From CBDFFW01 sp965246945 (lineage in GTDB: Bacteria; Pseudomonadota; Alphaproteobacteria; UBA11073): a stretch of 64,000 bases of DNA. Positions 43,249-51,871 of this stretch are shown piece by piece. Under the pieces are notes generated by a model. The model searched no databases. It had not been told where the DNA came from and was given only the letters and a program-made list of their open reading frames with translations. Both the position numbers and the translations under genes were made by a program. The DNA is taken from assembly GCA_965246945.1 (NCBI GenBank), contig CBDFFW010000001.1, positions 992,001 to 1,056,000 of the forward strand, given 5' to 3'. How positions within the stretch are numbered: position 1 is the first letter of the stretch; each line of letters begins with the position of its first letter.

Positions 43249-45918
43249 TTAAGCAGCTGCCACCGCGCCGTGGCAGTATTTGTATTTTTTACCACTACCG
43301 CATGGGCATAAGGCATTGCGCGGCAAATTTGCCCAGGTGGTTTGATCATTGGCATCAACTGCATTGATGGTGGAGCGCGCCAAGCCGTTTGAAAGCGCCG
43401 GATTTTCTACGGGCGGAACCTGGCGCATGCCTTCTGGCAAGCCGCCAGAAATGGGGGCGTGGGAAATGATCTGCACCACTTGTTCGCGCAATTGCCGCAG
43501 CATAATTTGGAAAAGCGCAAAAGATTCGCGTTTGTATTCGTTCAACGGATCTTTCTGGCCGTAAGCGCGCAAGGAAATACCATGGCGCAAATAATCCATT
43601 TGCAATAAATGTTCGCGCCATACCTGGTCAAGCATCTGCAGCAACACATTGCGCTGCATGGATAAACGCTGCTCTTCCGGCACTTCATTCATACGCGCGG
43701 TTAAGTAAGTTTCAGCGGCAGCAGTGATGCGGCTGGCGACTTCGCGTTCGGCGATGCCTTCTTCGGCAAACCAGCTTGCGATTGGCAGATCCAAATTGAA
43801 TAAACGGATGCATTCTTCGTGCAGTTTTTCGGCATCCCATATTTCGGCGTAACTGTTGGCGGGAATGGCTTCGCTGACGATTTCTTCAATCACTTCGCGC
43901 CACATATTATCGATAATATCGGCGATATCGTCGCTGCCCATAATTTCGCGGCGTTGTTCGTAAATAACCTTTCGTTGGTCATTCATCACATCATCGTATT
44001 TCAACAGGTTTTTACGAATTTCAAAATGATGCGATTCCACTTTGCGTTGGGCGTTTAAAATCCCGCGATTAATCCAGGGGTGCCACAAGGCTTCGCCCTC
44101 CTTCATCCCCATTGATTTCAGCATTTCACCGAATTTTTCGGCGCCGAAAATGCGCATTAAATCATCTTCCAATGACACGAAAAAACGCGAAGTGCCCGGG
44201 TCACCCTGGCGACCCGAGCGGCCACGCAGCTGATTATCAATCCGGCGGGATTCGTGGCGCTCAGTCCCTAAAACAAACAATCCGCCTGCTTCTAACACTT
44301 TGGCCTGCGCGGTTTTATATTCTTCGGTCATCCGGTCAGTAATTTTACGCTGTTCGTTTTCTGCTTCAACACTAACCAAAGCCTGTTCCAACATCATATC
44401 CAGATTGCCGCCAAGTTTAATATCGGTGCCGCGGCCGGCCATATTAGTCGCAACTGTCACTGTGCCAGGGCGGCCAGCTTGGGAAATAATCTGCGCTTCT
44501 TGTTCATGAAAGCGCGCATTCAAAACACTATGCGGAATTTTTTCGCTATCCATTAATTTGCCAAGCATTTCCGATTTTTCAATCGAGGTGGTGCCGACTA
44601 AAACTGGCTGACCGCGGTCCCGCGCTTCTTTAATCTCTTTCACCAAAGCTTTGAACTTTTCAGCTTCGGTGCGGTAAATCAAATCATCATTATCTTTACG
44701 GGCCACCGCGACATTGGTCGGGATTTCGACGACTTCCAGCCCATAAATCTCCATAAACTCGGCCGCTTCGGTTTGAGCTGTGCCGGTCATCCCCGATAAT
44801 TTTGGGAACAGGCGAAAATAATTTTGATAGGTGATCGAAGCGAGCGTTTGGTTTTCCTGTTCGATTTTCACACCTTCTTTGGCTTCCAGGGCTTGGTGTA
44901 ACCCTTCAGAATAACGGTTACTTTGCCGCATGCGGCCGGTGTGTTCATCAATAATGATGACCTTATCGTCTTTGACGATATAATCGGTATCGCGGCGGAA
45001 AATGACATGCGCACGCAGGGCCTGCATGACATGATGGTTCACATTGATATTGTGCATATCATATAAATGGCCGTGTTCCAGCACGCCGCGTTCGCGCAGC
45101 ACGGCTTCCAATTTTTCTACGCCGGATTCGGTCAGCATCACGCTGCGTTGTTTTTCGTCTTTTTCGTGATCATCGGCGGTCAGCACGGGGATGATGGCGT
45201 TAATTTTGACATAAAGCTCCGAACTGTCTTGCGCCGCGCCGGAAATAATCAGCGGGGTGCGCGCTTCATCAATCAGAATGGAATCGACCTCATCGACAAT
45301 GCCGTAAAAGAATGGGCGCTGGCACATATCATTCAGGCGGAAACGCATATTATCGCGCAGGTAATCAAAGCCGAATTCGTTATTGGTGCCGTAGGTAATA
45401 TCGGCGGCATATTGTTCGCGCCGTTCGCTGTCATCCAAACCATGGACGATGATACCGACAGATAGGCCAAGGAAATTATATAATTTGCCCATCCACAGCG
45501 CATCCCGCTTGGCCAGATAATCATTCACGGTAATCACGTGGATGCCTTTGCCAGGCAGGGCATTTAAATAAGCGGGCAGAGTGGCCATGAGGGTTTTGCC
45601 TTCCCCCGTTTTCATTTCCGCGATTTTGCCCTGATGCAACACAATCCCGCCAATCAGCTGTACATCGAAATGGCGCATGCCAAAGACGCGTTTGGAGGCT
45701 TCCCGTACGGTCGCAAAGGCTTCTGGTAATAAGGCATCCAATTTGGTGCCTTTGGCCAGTTGGGCGCGGAATTTGGTGGTTTGCGCTTGCAATGCCTCAT
45801 CGCTCAGCGCCGCAATTTGCGATTCCAGCGCATTAATTTGGGCCACTAGTTGGCGGGTTTTCTTTAAATAACGGTCATTGGCATTGCCTAAAATGGCCTT
45901 GGCGAGGTTTTCTAACAT
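43249..45918 (-). CDS. secA: protein translocase ATPase SecA
   Basis: An 889-residue SecA, the motor that drives preproteins through SecYEG. Visible are EMKTGEGKTLMATLPAYLNAL (Walker A), VDEVDSILIDEARTPLIISG (Walker B region), NMAGRGTDIKLGGN, and ESRRIDNQLRGRSGRQGDPG. The C-terminal zinc-binding SEC-C motif CPCGSGKKYKYCHG contacts SecB. Length fits the alphaproteobacterial form. The ATG at 45918 is abutted by a possible leader hairpin. It leads a run with barstar-like and flagellar genes. Confidence 0.98.
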   Translation of the reverse strand: MLENLAKAILGNANDRYLKKTRQLVAQINALESQIAALSDEALQAQTTKFRAQLAKGTKLDALLPEAFATVREASKRVFGMRHFDVQLIGGIVLHQGKIAEMKTGEGKTLMATLPAYLNALPGKGIHVITVNDYLAKRDALWMGKLYNFLGLSVGIIVHGLDDSERREQYAADITYGTNNEFGFDYLRDNMRFRLNDMCQRPFFYGIVDEVDSILIDEARTPLIISGAAQDSSELYVKINAIIPVLTADDHEKDEKQRSVMLTESGVEKLEAVLRERGVLEHGHLYDMHNINVNHHVMQALRAHVIFRRDTDYIVKDDKVIIIDEHTGRMRQSNRYSEGLHQALEAKEGVKIEQENQTLASITYQNYFRLFPKLSGMTGTAQTEAAEFMEIYGLEVVEIPTNVAVARKDNDDLIYRTEAEKFKALVKEIKEARDRGQPVLVGTTSIEKSEMLGKLMDSEKIPHSVLNARFHEQEAQIISQAGRPGTVTVATNMAGRGTDIKLGGNLDMMLEQALVSVEAENEQRKITDRMTEEYKTAQAKVLEAGGLFVLGTERHESRRIDNQLRGRSGRQGDPGTSRFFVSLEDDLMRIFGAEKFGEMLKSMGMKEGEALWHPWINRGILNAQRKVESHHFEIRKNLLKYDDVMNDQRKVIYEQRREIMGSDDIADIIDNMWREVIEEIVSEAIPANSYAEIWDAEKLHEECIRLFNLDLPIASWFAEEGIAEREVASRITAAAETYLTARMNEVPEEQRLSMQRNVLLQMLDQVWREHLLQMDYLRHGISLRAYGQKDPLNEYKRESFALFQIMLRQLREQVVQIISHAPISGGLPEGMRQVPPVENPALSNGLARSTINAVDANDQTTWANLPRNALCPCGSGKKYKYCHGAVAAA

Positions 45919-46056
45919 CTTGGCAACCAGCGATAGCAGATGCTTCGCCCGCCGCCAAGTTTTAGCGTTGGAATGGCAAAAATCGGCAATTCTTTGGTTT
46001 TGAAAGTATTGTCTTAAGGAGTTGCATGAACTATAAAGCTTTTAGGAGATTTAAAA

Positions 46057-46866
46057 ATGACATTAATGAGCAGACGAGCAGCATTAGCTGCCATGATTTT
46101 TGTACCAGCAGCTTTAGCGCAAGCACAAACACCAAAACAGCCACCAGCTGCTGAAAAAAGAGATATGCCGACTGAAGAGCAGTTCGGTCAGCTTGCACCT
46201 GTTCTGTTGACGCAAATTCATACCAAGTATTCAGCTGCGAGAAGCAAATATCCAACGGCAAAAGCGACTGCCGACGCAATAGCAAAAGATTTGATTGCGC
46301 AAGCGACAACAGTAATCAAAGAAGGTTCTGTTGCTAAAGATTTTGATCATAATCCACTTGCATCTTATATGACTGCGGCTTTGGTTAAATGGTTGGCAGC
46401 ACAAGATATGATGCCTGATCAATTAAAAGCAAAAGATGTGCAAGCATTTATCGACGCTGTTGGTAATAATCCAAAGGCAGATTTTTCAGTACAAACTTTA
46501 GAAGTTTTATATGCCATGGCAGATTATTCAACACGCGTAGCGCGGGTTGAAAAAGATACGCCAGGTACAGCAGCAAAAACGGCGAACACATATTTTGTGC
46601 CATGGAAAAATGCGTTGGCAGATAAAGCCAATGTTGCGAAATTGCCGCCAATGAGTAAAGACCACACACTGTTTTTTGTAGCGATTATGCAAGGGGGCTC
46701 AAACCCTGAACCAGGTAATGAAAAAGATAAATTTCCTGGTTGGAAATTGCCAAATGGTAAAAATTTCGCACCGGCCGTTATTGGTGATTATATGAATATG
46801 TTGGTTCAGTCATTCCAAGCGAAACCAGCGCCTGCTGTAAAACCAGCGCTAGGAAAAACACCATAA
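46057..46866 (+). CDS. exported protein of unknown function
   Basis: A 269-residue protein with a signal peptide carrying twin arginines (SRRAALAAMIFVPAALAQAQ), which could be a Sec or Tat signal. The mature protein is mostly helical, begins with a proline/glutamine-rich stretch and ends with a repeated proline/alanine tail (KPAPAVKPALGKTP). No family is recognised. A strong ribosome-binding site, TTTAGGAGA, precedes the ATG, and codons are AT-rich, as in the 1212-residue gene; both look well expressed. It is divergent from secA and convergent with ruvC. Confidence 0.75.
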   Translation: MTLMSRRAALAAMIFVPAALAQAQTPKQPPAAEKRDMPTEEQFGQLAPVLLTQIHTKYSAARSKYPTAKATADAIAKDLIAQATTVIKEGSVAKDFDHNPLASYMTAALVKWLAAQDMMPDQLKAKDVQAFIDAVGNNPKADFSVQTLEVLYAMADYSTRVARVEKDTPGTAAKTANTYFVPWKNALADKANVAKLPPMSKDHTLFFVAIMQGGSNPEPGNEKDKFPGWKLPNGKNFAPAVIGDYMNMLVQSFQAKPAPAVKPALGKTP

Positions 46867-46867
46867 T

Positions 46868-47338
46868 CTATTGATGCAATGCGCAGGTGATGGCAATGGC
46901 CAGCGCGTCGGCAGCATCGGCTCCTAAATTGGGCGGTGCTGCCGGTAATAAAATGTGGATCATGGCTTGAATTTGGCCTTTTTCCGCATGGCCAACTCCA
47001 CTGACCGTTTTTTTAATTTTATTCGGGGCGTATTCAAAGACGGGAATACCGGTAATCGCTGGTGCGGCCAGTGCCACGCCGCGGGCTAAGCCTAATTTTA
47101 AACTGCTGGCAGCATTGCTGTTGACAAAGGTTTCTTCAACGGCCGCTTGGGTAGGTGCATATTCAGTAATAATTGCTTGCAGCCTATGCCAGATTTCGGC
47201 CAGGCGTGCGGCGTTACTGCCCGTTACCGTAGATTTTATGGTCCCAGCTGCGACAAAAGACAACCGCCCATTTTGATGCGTGATCATCCCCCAGCCAGTG
47301 CGCTGCAAGCCAGGGTCGATACCCAAAATACGTTGCAT
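46868..47338 (-). CDS. ruvC: Holliday junction resolvase RuvC
   Basis: A 156-residue RuvC that cuts four-way junctions. Acidic catalytic residues are in ILGIDPGLQRTGWG (Asp7), AAVEETFVN (Glu near 68) and GADAADALAIAI. The length is slightly below the E. coli enzyme (173). It is coupled to the upstream kinase gene through a TAATG overlap at 47336-47340. The usual neighbours ruvA and ruvB are not here. Confidence 0.96.
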   Translation of the reverse strand: MQRILGIDPGLQRTGWGMITHQNGRLSFVAAGTIKSTVTGSNAARLAEIWHRLQAIITEYAPTQAAVEETFVNSNAASSLKLGLARGVALAAPAITGIPVFEYAPNKIKKTVSGVGHAEKGQIQAMIHILLPAAPPNLGADAADALAIAITCALHQ

Positions 47339-48315
47339 TACGCGGCGAGCTTTAAGCCTTTCGGCAATCTGGCGCCGCGTTGTTGGATGATGGCCGCGGC
47401 GGCCATGGCACCTTGTTTGGCGGCATCTTGTAGCGACATGCCAGATGTATAACCGTAAAGGAAACCAGCAGCATATAAATCACCCGCACCGGTGGCATCC
47501 ACCAATTTTTGGATAGGGACCACAGGCACATAAATTTCTGTATCGGCACTGATGATCAACGTATCTTCAGCACTGCGGGTTACTACCGCTAATTTGCAAT
47601 GCTGTCGAAAGCCGCGAATAATTGCATTTAAATCTTTGGTCTCGAATAATGCTTCCGCTTCGGCTTGGTTGGCAAAAACGATATCAACGTGTTTGCCAAG
47701 CAAATCACGGAAATCAGCAAGGTAGCGTTCCACACAAAATACATCGGATAAGGTCATCGCCACTTCGCGGCCAGCGGCATGGGCCAGTTCGGCAGCTTTG
47801 TAAAAAGCCTGTTTGGCAGCAGGCGGATCAAACAAATATCCTTCCAGATAAGTGACAGCGCTATCGGCAATTAATTGCGGGTCGATATCTTCAACCGATA
47901 ATACTTGGCTAGCACCCAAATAGGTATTCATGGTGCGCTCACCATCCGGCGTCACCAACACCAGGCAGCAGCCGGTGGTTAAATCACCTTTATGATCAGT
48001 GCTGTGAAAATGCACGCCAATCGATTGGCTATCATGACGGAAAACCGCCCCCAGCTGATCGGCGGCAACTTTGCCAATATAGGCGGCTTTGCCGCCCAGG
48101 GCGACGACACCCACGGCCGTATTGGCACCTGAGCCGCCGGACATTTCGATCGCGGGACCAACCTTGTCATACAATGCGGTGATTTGGGCGCTGTCGACCA
48201 GCTGCATGCGGCCCTTAGCCTGACCATTGGCTGCTAAAAACGCGTCATCAACTTCGGCCAAGATATCGACCAATGCATTGCCGATACCTAAAACATGGAA
48301 CAGGGGAGTTTTCAT
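47338..48315 (-). CDS. PfkB-family sugar kinase, adenosine-kinase-like
   Basis: A 325-residue ribokinase-fold enzyme. Seen are the first PfkB signature region GGSGANTAVGVVALGGKAAYIGKV and the second, with the catalytic aspartate, DATGAGDLYAAGFLYG. The N-terminus VLGIGNALVDILAEVDDAFL resembles the adenosine kinase group common in alphaproteobacteria, which phosphorylates adenosine to AMP. Substrate is assigned by resemblance only. ruvC follows with overlapping codons. Confidence 0.88.
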   Translation of the reverse strand: MKTPLFHVLGIGNALVDILAEVDDAFLAANGQAKGRMQLVDSAQITALYDKVGPAIEMSGGSGANTAVGVVALGGKAAYIGKVAADQLGAVFRHDSQSIGVHFHSTDHKGDLTTGCCLVLVTPDGERTMNTYLGASQVLSVEDIDPQLIADSAVTYLEGYLFDPPAAKQAFYKAAELAHAAGREVAMTLSDVFCVERYLADFRDLLGKHVDIVFANQAEAEALFETKDLNAIIRGFRQHCKLAVVTRSAEDTLIISADTEIYVPVVPIQKLVDATGAGDLYAAGFLYGYTSGMSLQDAAKQGAMAAAAIIQQRGARLPKGLKLAA

Positions 48316-48493
48316 AATTACAGGCTGTAGCGTGTTTATGTTAACAGCAAAAGAGAAATCGGCGTATGGGCTTGTTACTTGTAAAGATTAACAAGAATTA
48401 AATTGGCGGATATAAATTTTTCATTAAGGTGCAGGCAATGCAATAAGTTACCTTTGGGCCTTGCTGCTGACACATCTTTTTGGAGAATATAAT

Positions 48494-48835
48494 ATGCGTA
48501 TGATCGCTCTTCTTGCTGCTGTTGCTTTAACTGCTTCTGTGGCTGCTAACGCTGCTGAACATGCTGGACCTGCGAAAGCACCGGCTGCTGCTTCTGCAAC
48601 TGCATCTGTAACTACTACTGCGCCAGCTTCTGCTGATGCAATGGCACCTGCTACTATTGAAGCTGCACCAGCTGCACAAGCTTCTGCATCTGCTCCAGCA
48701 CCGGCTGGCGCAATGGCACCTGCTGTTAAAACGGCAACTACCAAAACTTCAGTTACCAAATCTACAACTGTTGCGCCTGCTTCTGCACCTGCTCAAAACA
48801 AAGCAGATGCAATGGCTCCTGCTAGTAGCAAATAG
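48494..48835 (+). CDS. small exported Ala/Pro-rich protein with AMAPA repeats
   Basis: A 113-residue protein with signal peptide (MIALLAAVALTASVAANA). The mature part is low-complexity alanine, proline and threonine. The motif AMAPA recurs three times (DAMAPATI, GAMAPAVK, DAMAPASS) at fairly regular spacing, with TTKTSVTKSTT between. It is probably disordered in the periplasm or on the surface; no family is recognised. The ATG at 48494 has a good site, GGAGAATATAAT. A terminator follows at 48864. The 178-base spacer upstream contains no gene that I can see. Confidence 0.75.
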   Translation: MRMIALLAAVALTASVAANAAEHAGPAKAPAAASATASVTTTAPASADAMAPATIEAAPAAQASASAPAPAGAMAPAVKTATTKTSVTKSTTVAPASAPAQNKADAMAPASSK

Positions 48836-48863
48836 TTTCTTTCTTAATCGAAAAACTGTTAAG

Positions 48864-48893
48864 AAAACCGTATAGTTTCGGCTATACGGTTTT
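48864..48893 (+). terminator. intrinsic terminator
   Basis: AAAACCGTATAG and CTATACGGTTTT form a 12-base stem around TTTCGG and run into seven or more Ts. It ends the AMAPA-repeat gene. Confidence 0.88.
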
Positions 48894-49013
48894 TTTGTTG
48901 CTTGAATACAAAGATATGTACAAATTTTTGATATAAAAAACATCTTCACACGCGGAAAATTTATATTAAGTATACTAGCGTCACCCATATATCTATTAAC
49001 CTTTGGAGATACC

Positions 49014-49310
49014 ATGTTGAAAACCGCCGCTTTTACTGCTGCCATTGCTTTTGCTGCATTGGCAACCACTGCTTGCAGTATGTCAGATGATAAAGTAACT
49101 ACGCCAGTTGGCGAGCCCATTGTCAGTTCACAAATTGTCGACACCAAAACGTCTGATGCCACTGTGGTACAGCAAGTCACTCCGAATGCCAGCGGCCCGA
49201 CAGATGTAGAAGGCAAAGCGCCAGATGTTGTTGTGCAGGATCAAGAAACCACTACCCAAACTATTGAAACCAAAAAAGTAGTGCCAGTGGTTACTAAAAG
49301 AAAAAAATAG
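49014..49310 (+). CDS. small lipoprotein of unknown function
   Basis: A 98-residue protein whose signal peptide (KTAAFTAAIAFAALATTAC) ends in a lipobox-like LATTAC, so the cysteine at residue 21 should be lipidated. The mature part is threonine/valine-rich, probably disordered, and ends basic (VVTKRKK). No family is recognised. CTTTGGAGA gives a ribosome-binding site, and a terminator follows at 49331. Confidence 0.75.
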   Translation: MLKTAAFTAAIAFAALATTACSMSDDKVTTPVGEPIVSSQIVDTKTSDATVVQQVTPNASGPTDVEGKAPDVVVQDQETTTQTIETKKVVPVVTKRKK

Positions 49311-49330
49311 TCGATTAATTAAATCTTCAA

Positions 49331-49360
49331 AAACCGCGCAGCTTATGGGTTGCGCGGTTT
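49331..49360. terminator. intrinsic terminator between convergent genes
   Basis: AAACCGCGCA and TGCGCGGTTT form a 10-base stem with loop GCTTATGGGT, followed by T-rich sequence on the plus strand and by TTTTTGAAG on the minus strand. It can serve both the lipoprotein gene and pncC. Confidence 0.88.
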
Positions 49361-49361
49361 T

Positions 49362-49871
49362 TTATTGTGATGAAGTTTCACGTTTTAATAAATCACAAAT
49401 CAATTGCAATGCAGTTTCAACCGCAGCTGACCGCACTGCATGCCGGTCGCCTTCAAATTCATTGCGAATGACCTGTTCGTAATTATGCGCTGTAATACCA
49501 ATATATACCAAGCCAACGGGTTTTTCAGGGGTCCCGCCTGATGGGCCGGCGATGCCGGTGATACTTAACCCGTAACTGCTTTTCCCTTTACGCATCGCAC
49601 CTGCGGCCATGGCGGTGGTCACTTCCGCACTAACCGCACCATGTTTTTTCAATAATTCTGGATCAACACCCAAACAATCGGTTTTGGCTTCATTGCTGTA
49701 AGTAACCCAACCATAATTTATAACAGTCGATGCGCCTGAAACACTGGTCAGCAGGGCGGAAAGCAGGCCACCGGTGCAACTTTCGGCAATAGCAATGGTT
49801 TTGTTATTTTCACCTAAACCCTTGATCAGCATCTCGGTAATTTTGAGCATGGTTTCTGGAAAAATAATCAT
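49362..49871 (-). CDS. pncC: nicotinamide-nucleotide amidohydrolase (CinA C-terminal family)
   Basis: A protein of about 169 residues that deamidates NMN to NaMN, feeding pyridine nucleotide recycling. Marks are IAIAESCTGGLLSALLTSVSGAS with the catalytic serine, GWVTYSNEAKTDCLGV, and LSITGIAGPSGGTPEKPVG. It lacks the N-terminal CinA domain, like E. coli PncC. The ATG at 49871 overlaps the TGA of the upstream gene by one base; a GTG one codon earlier is possible. Confidence 0.93.
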   Translation of the reverse strand: MIIFPETMLKITEMLIKGLGENNKTIAIAESCTGGLLSALLTSVSGASTVINYGWVTYSNEAKTDCLGVDPELLKKHGAVSAEVTTAMAAGAMRKGKSSYGLSITGIAGPSGGTPEKPVGLVYIGITAHNYEQVIRNEFEGDRHAVRSAAVETALQLICDLLKRETSSQ

Positions 49872-50143
49872 CACTTTTTATAGCGTGCGAGCCACCATTG
49901 TTTCAACACACGCAGTGTGGGCGTGGAAAGCAGATAACCGCTGACCGGCACCAGCGCGTTGGTGAACGGAGTGGGCGTGCCCAATTGAAACAACAGCGGC
50001 ACGACGCAAATATAGGTGAGTAACGCAATACTAAAACGCCGGAACAAACTGGTTTCCCATCTTTTATTGTCATCAACCCGAGCATTGCGTGCTTCAATAC
50101 GCACAAGACGTTCTTCAATTGATAACATGGCTTGATCCTGCAT
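49871..50143 (-). CDS. small two-helix membrane protein, unknown function
   Basis: About 90 residues from the ATG at 50143 (the frame is open up to 50218). A helical, charged N-terminus (LSIEERLVRIEARNARVDDNKRWE) is followed by two hydrophobic segments (FSIALLTYICVVPLLFQL and FTNALVPVSGYLLSTPTL) and ends with basic residues. This resembles 2TM-domain proteins. It shares a TGATG overlap with pncC and so is cotranslated with it. Function unknown. Confidence 0.65.
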   Translation of the reverse strand: MQDQAMLSIEERLVRIEARNARVDDNKRWETSLFRRFSIALLTYICVVPLLFQLGTPTPFTNALVPVSGYLLSTPTLRVLKQWWLARYKK

Positions 50144-50224
50144 TTGGTAGAATTTGCTGTGATAGTAAACAAAAAGCAAGCAGGCCAAAGTTGCCAAAAT
50201 GGCGTTATTGCGGCACAAACAATT

Positions 50225-50377
50225 ATGATTTTACGCTTCTTTTGGACCTGTTTAGTGCTGATTAGTCTGCTTAGCAGTTTATCAGCCTGCGGCAAACGGC
50301 CAAAATCTTTAGCAGCACCAGATGGCGGCAGCAAAGATATGCGCAATTATCCTGATCCCAATTTGCGGGATGATTAA
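50225..50377 (+). CDS. very small lipoprotein, possibly LptM-like
   Basis: A 50-residue frame. FFWTCLVLISLLSSLSAC is a signal peptide with lipobox LSAC, followed by GKRPKSLAAPDGG. Size and the post-cysteine GK resemble LptM/YifL lipoproteins, which have CGLKGPLY, but the match is partial. LptM-type proteins help mature the LPS export gate. Its stop is adjacent to the convergent nuoI stop. No ribosome-binding site is clear. Confidence 0.55.
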   Translation: MILRFFWTCLVLISLLSSLSACGKRPKSLAAPDGGSKDMRNYPDPNLRDD

Positions 50378-50863
50378 TTACCGGTAAGGCGCTTCTTTGG
50401 TGAGATTGGCGGCCAGTTGCGCTTCCCAACGATCGCCATTTTCCAATAGCTTTGTCTTATTATAAAATAATTCTTCGCGCGATTCAGTCGCATATTCAAA
50501 ATTCGGCCCTTCCACAATCGCATCGACCGGACAGGCTTCCTGGCACAATCCACAAAAAATACATTTGGTCATATCGATATCGTAACGCGTGGTGCGGCGC
50601 GATCCGTCTGCCCGTGGTTCGGCTTCGATGGTGATGGCCAGGGCCGGACAGATGGCTTCACATAGTTTGCAGGCAATGCAGCGCTCCTCGCCATTAGGAT
50701 AACGGCGCAGCGCATGCTCCCCCCGAAAACGCGGCGAGAGCGGCGCTTTTTCATAAGGATAATTGATAGTCGCACGTGGCTTAAAAATATAAGAAAAAGA
50801 CAACGCCATGCCTTTAACCAATTCGGTTAAAAACAATTGCCGCGCTGTGTGCTTGCCAAACAT
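50378..50863 (-). CDS. nuoI: NADH-quinone oxidoreductase subunit I
   Basis: A 161-residue NuoI, the peripheral-arm subunit that carries clusters N6a and N6b of complex I. Two 4Fe-4S motifs are intact: CIACKLCEAICP and CIFCGLCQEACP. The surrounding YPNGEERCIACK and PVDAIVEGPNFE segments fit the family, and length is typical. It is separate from any nuo operon: a solute-binding protein gene lies 5 bp upstream and a lipoprotein gene converges downstream. Confidence 0.96.
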   Translation of the reverse strand: MFGKHTARQLFLTELVKGMALSFSYIFKPRATINYPYEKAPLSPRFRGEHALRRYPNGEERCIACKLCEAICPALAITIEAEPRADGSRRTTRYDIDMTKCIFCGLCQEACPVDAIVEGPNFEYATESREELFYNKTKLLENGDRWEAQLAANLTKEAPYR

Positions 50864-50868
50864 GGTTT

Positions 50869-51828
50869 CTAATTAGCGCTATTCGGATCGCCTGTCACGT
50901 CATCTGTTGGCCCGTCTTCATCGGGCGGGGTGTAAATCCCGCGTTCATTGCGCAAGGCAGGATCGGTATAACGCAAAGATGGGCGGTAAAGATTTTGTGC
51001 AATTTCATATTTATCCAAAATACGATCGATCACGCCAGAAAGTTGTAATTCACGCGTGGCATTATCCAGCATATTTTTTAACAGCAATTCATCGGGCGGC
51101 AAAGTTAAACCAGCTGACAACAAGCGTAATACAGGGCCGTGCACTTGCCGTAATTTATTTGGATAATTCTTTAAATAGGTTTGTCCGGTTAATGCATCGA
51201 CGAAAGTGATATCAACCGTGCCATTTGCCACTTGGTCAAGTGCTGCTGGACGCGTAATTAAAGTGGCTTGGGGGAAACTGATTCTTGCCAGTTCTGCATA
51301 AACCGTATATTCAGCTACAGCAATTTTTACGCTCGGCAGATTTATCCAATCATAATGCCGGTCAAATTTTTTATTGGTGCTGCGCGTATAGGCATAAACC
51401 GGTAGATAATAAATTGGCATGGTATAAACTAAATTATCCTTAACTTTACTAATCGCATCGAAATGGCCACAGAGTGCATCATATTTACCATCTATTAGAT
51501 TTGTCTGACTGGTGTTATCCGCTGCAACCCATTCTAGTTTTAAACGGCTTTGTTTGGTAACGGCTTGGGCGTAATCAGCGGCAATGCCTGCTAGATTACC
51601 TTCACTATCTTTTTCTAAAATACCAGGTTGTTCTTGATAGCCGCACCGCAAGGTGCCGGTGCGCAAGACACGCTGGTAAGCCGTTTCGGGTATCGCCTTA
51701 TCAAACACTGGGCGAATGATGAATTGTAGCAGCAAAATGGCGAGCAATGCGCCGCACAAGCCAGTCAGCAATGGGATGGTTGGCTTTTGCATATCTTGAT
51801 GCATGGCAAGCAGTAGGGATGCTGGCAA
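50869..51828 (-). CDS. family 3 solute-binding protein, membrane anchored
   Basis: A 319-residue protein. An N-terminal hydrophobic stretch (PLLTGLCGALLAILLLQFII) lacks a clear cleavage site, so it is likely an inner-membrane anchor. The body follows the amino-acid-binding family: RVLRTGTLRCGYQEQPGILEKDSEGNLAGIAADYA, LEWVAADNTSQTNLIDGKYDALCG and VANGTVDITFVDALTG. The C-terminus is proline/aspartate-rich. It may bind an amino acid or act as a sensor. No permease is adjacent. Starts at 51828, 51804 and 51792 are possible. Confidence 0.8.
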   Translation of the reverse strand: MPASLLLAMHQDMQKPTIPLLTGLCGALLAILLLQFIIRPVFDKAIPETAYQRVLRTGTLRCGYQEQPGILEKDSEGNLAGIAADYAQAVTKQSRLKLEWVAADNTSQTNLIDGKYDALCGHFDAISKVKDNLVYTMPIYYLPVYAYTRSTNKKFDRHYDWINLPSVKIAVAEYTVYAELARISFPQATLITRPAALDQVANGTVDITFVDALTGQTYLKNYPNKLRQVHGPVLRLLSAGLTLPPDELLLKNMLDNATRELQLSGVIDRILDKYEIAQNLYRPSLRYTDPALRNERGIYTPPDEDGPTDDVTGDPNSAN

Positions 51829-51871
51829 TCAAAAACCATGAATTTTGTGGATAATTGCTTAAACTGCAATC

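Noticed and set aside
46031..46309. Minus-strand 92-codon frame as a SecM-like leader of secA
   Set aside because: It is antisense to a gene with a strong ribosome-binding site and its hydrophobic residues come from the complement of alanine-rich codons; no arrest-like end is seen.
48388..48401. TTAA-CAAGAA-TTAA as a CtrA box
   Set aside because: Spacing between the half sites is six bases, not the seven of the CtrA consensus, and the region is AT-rich.
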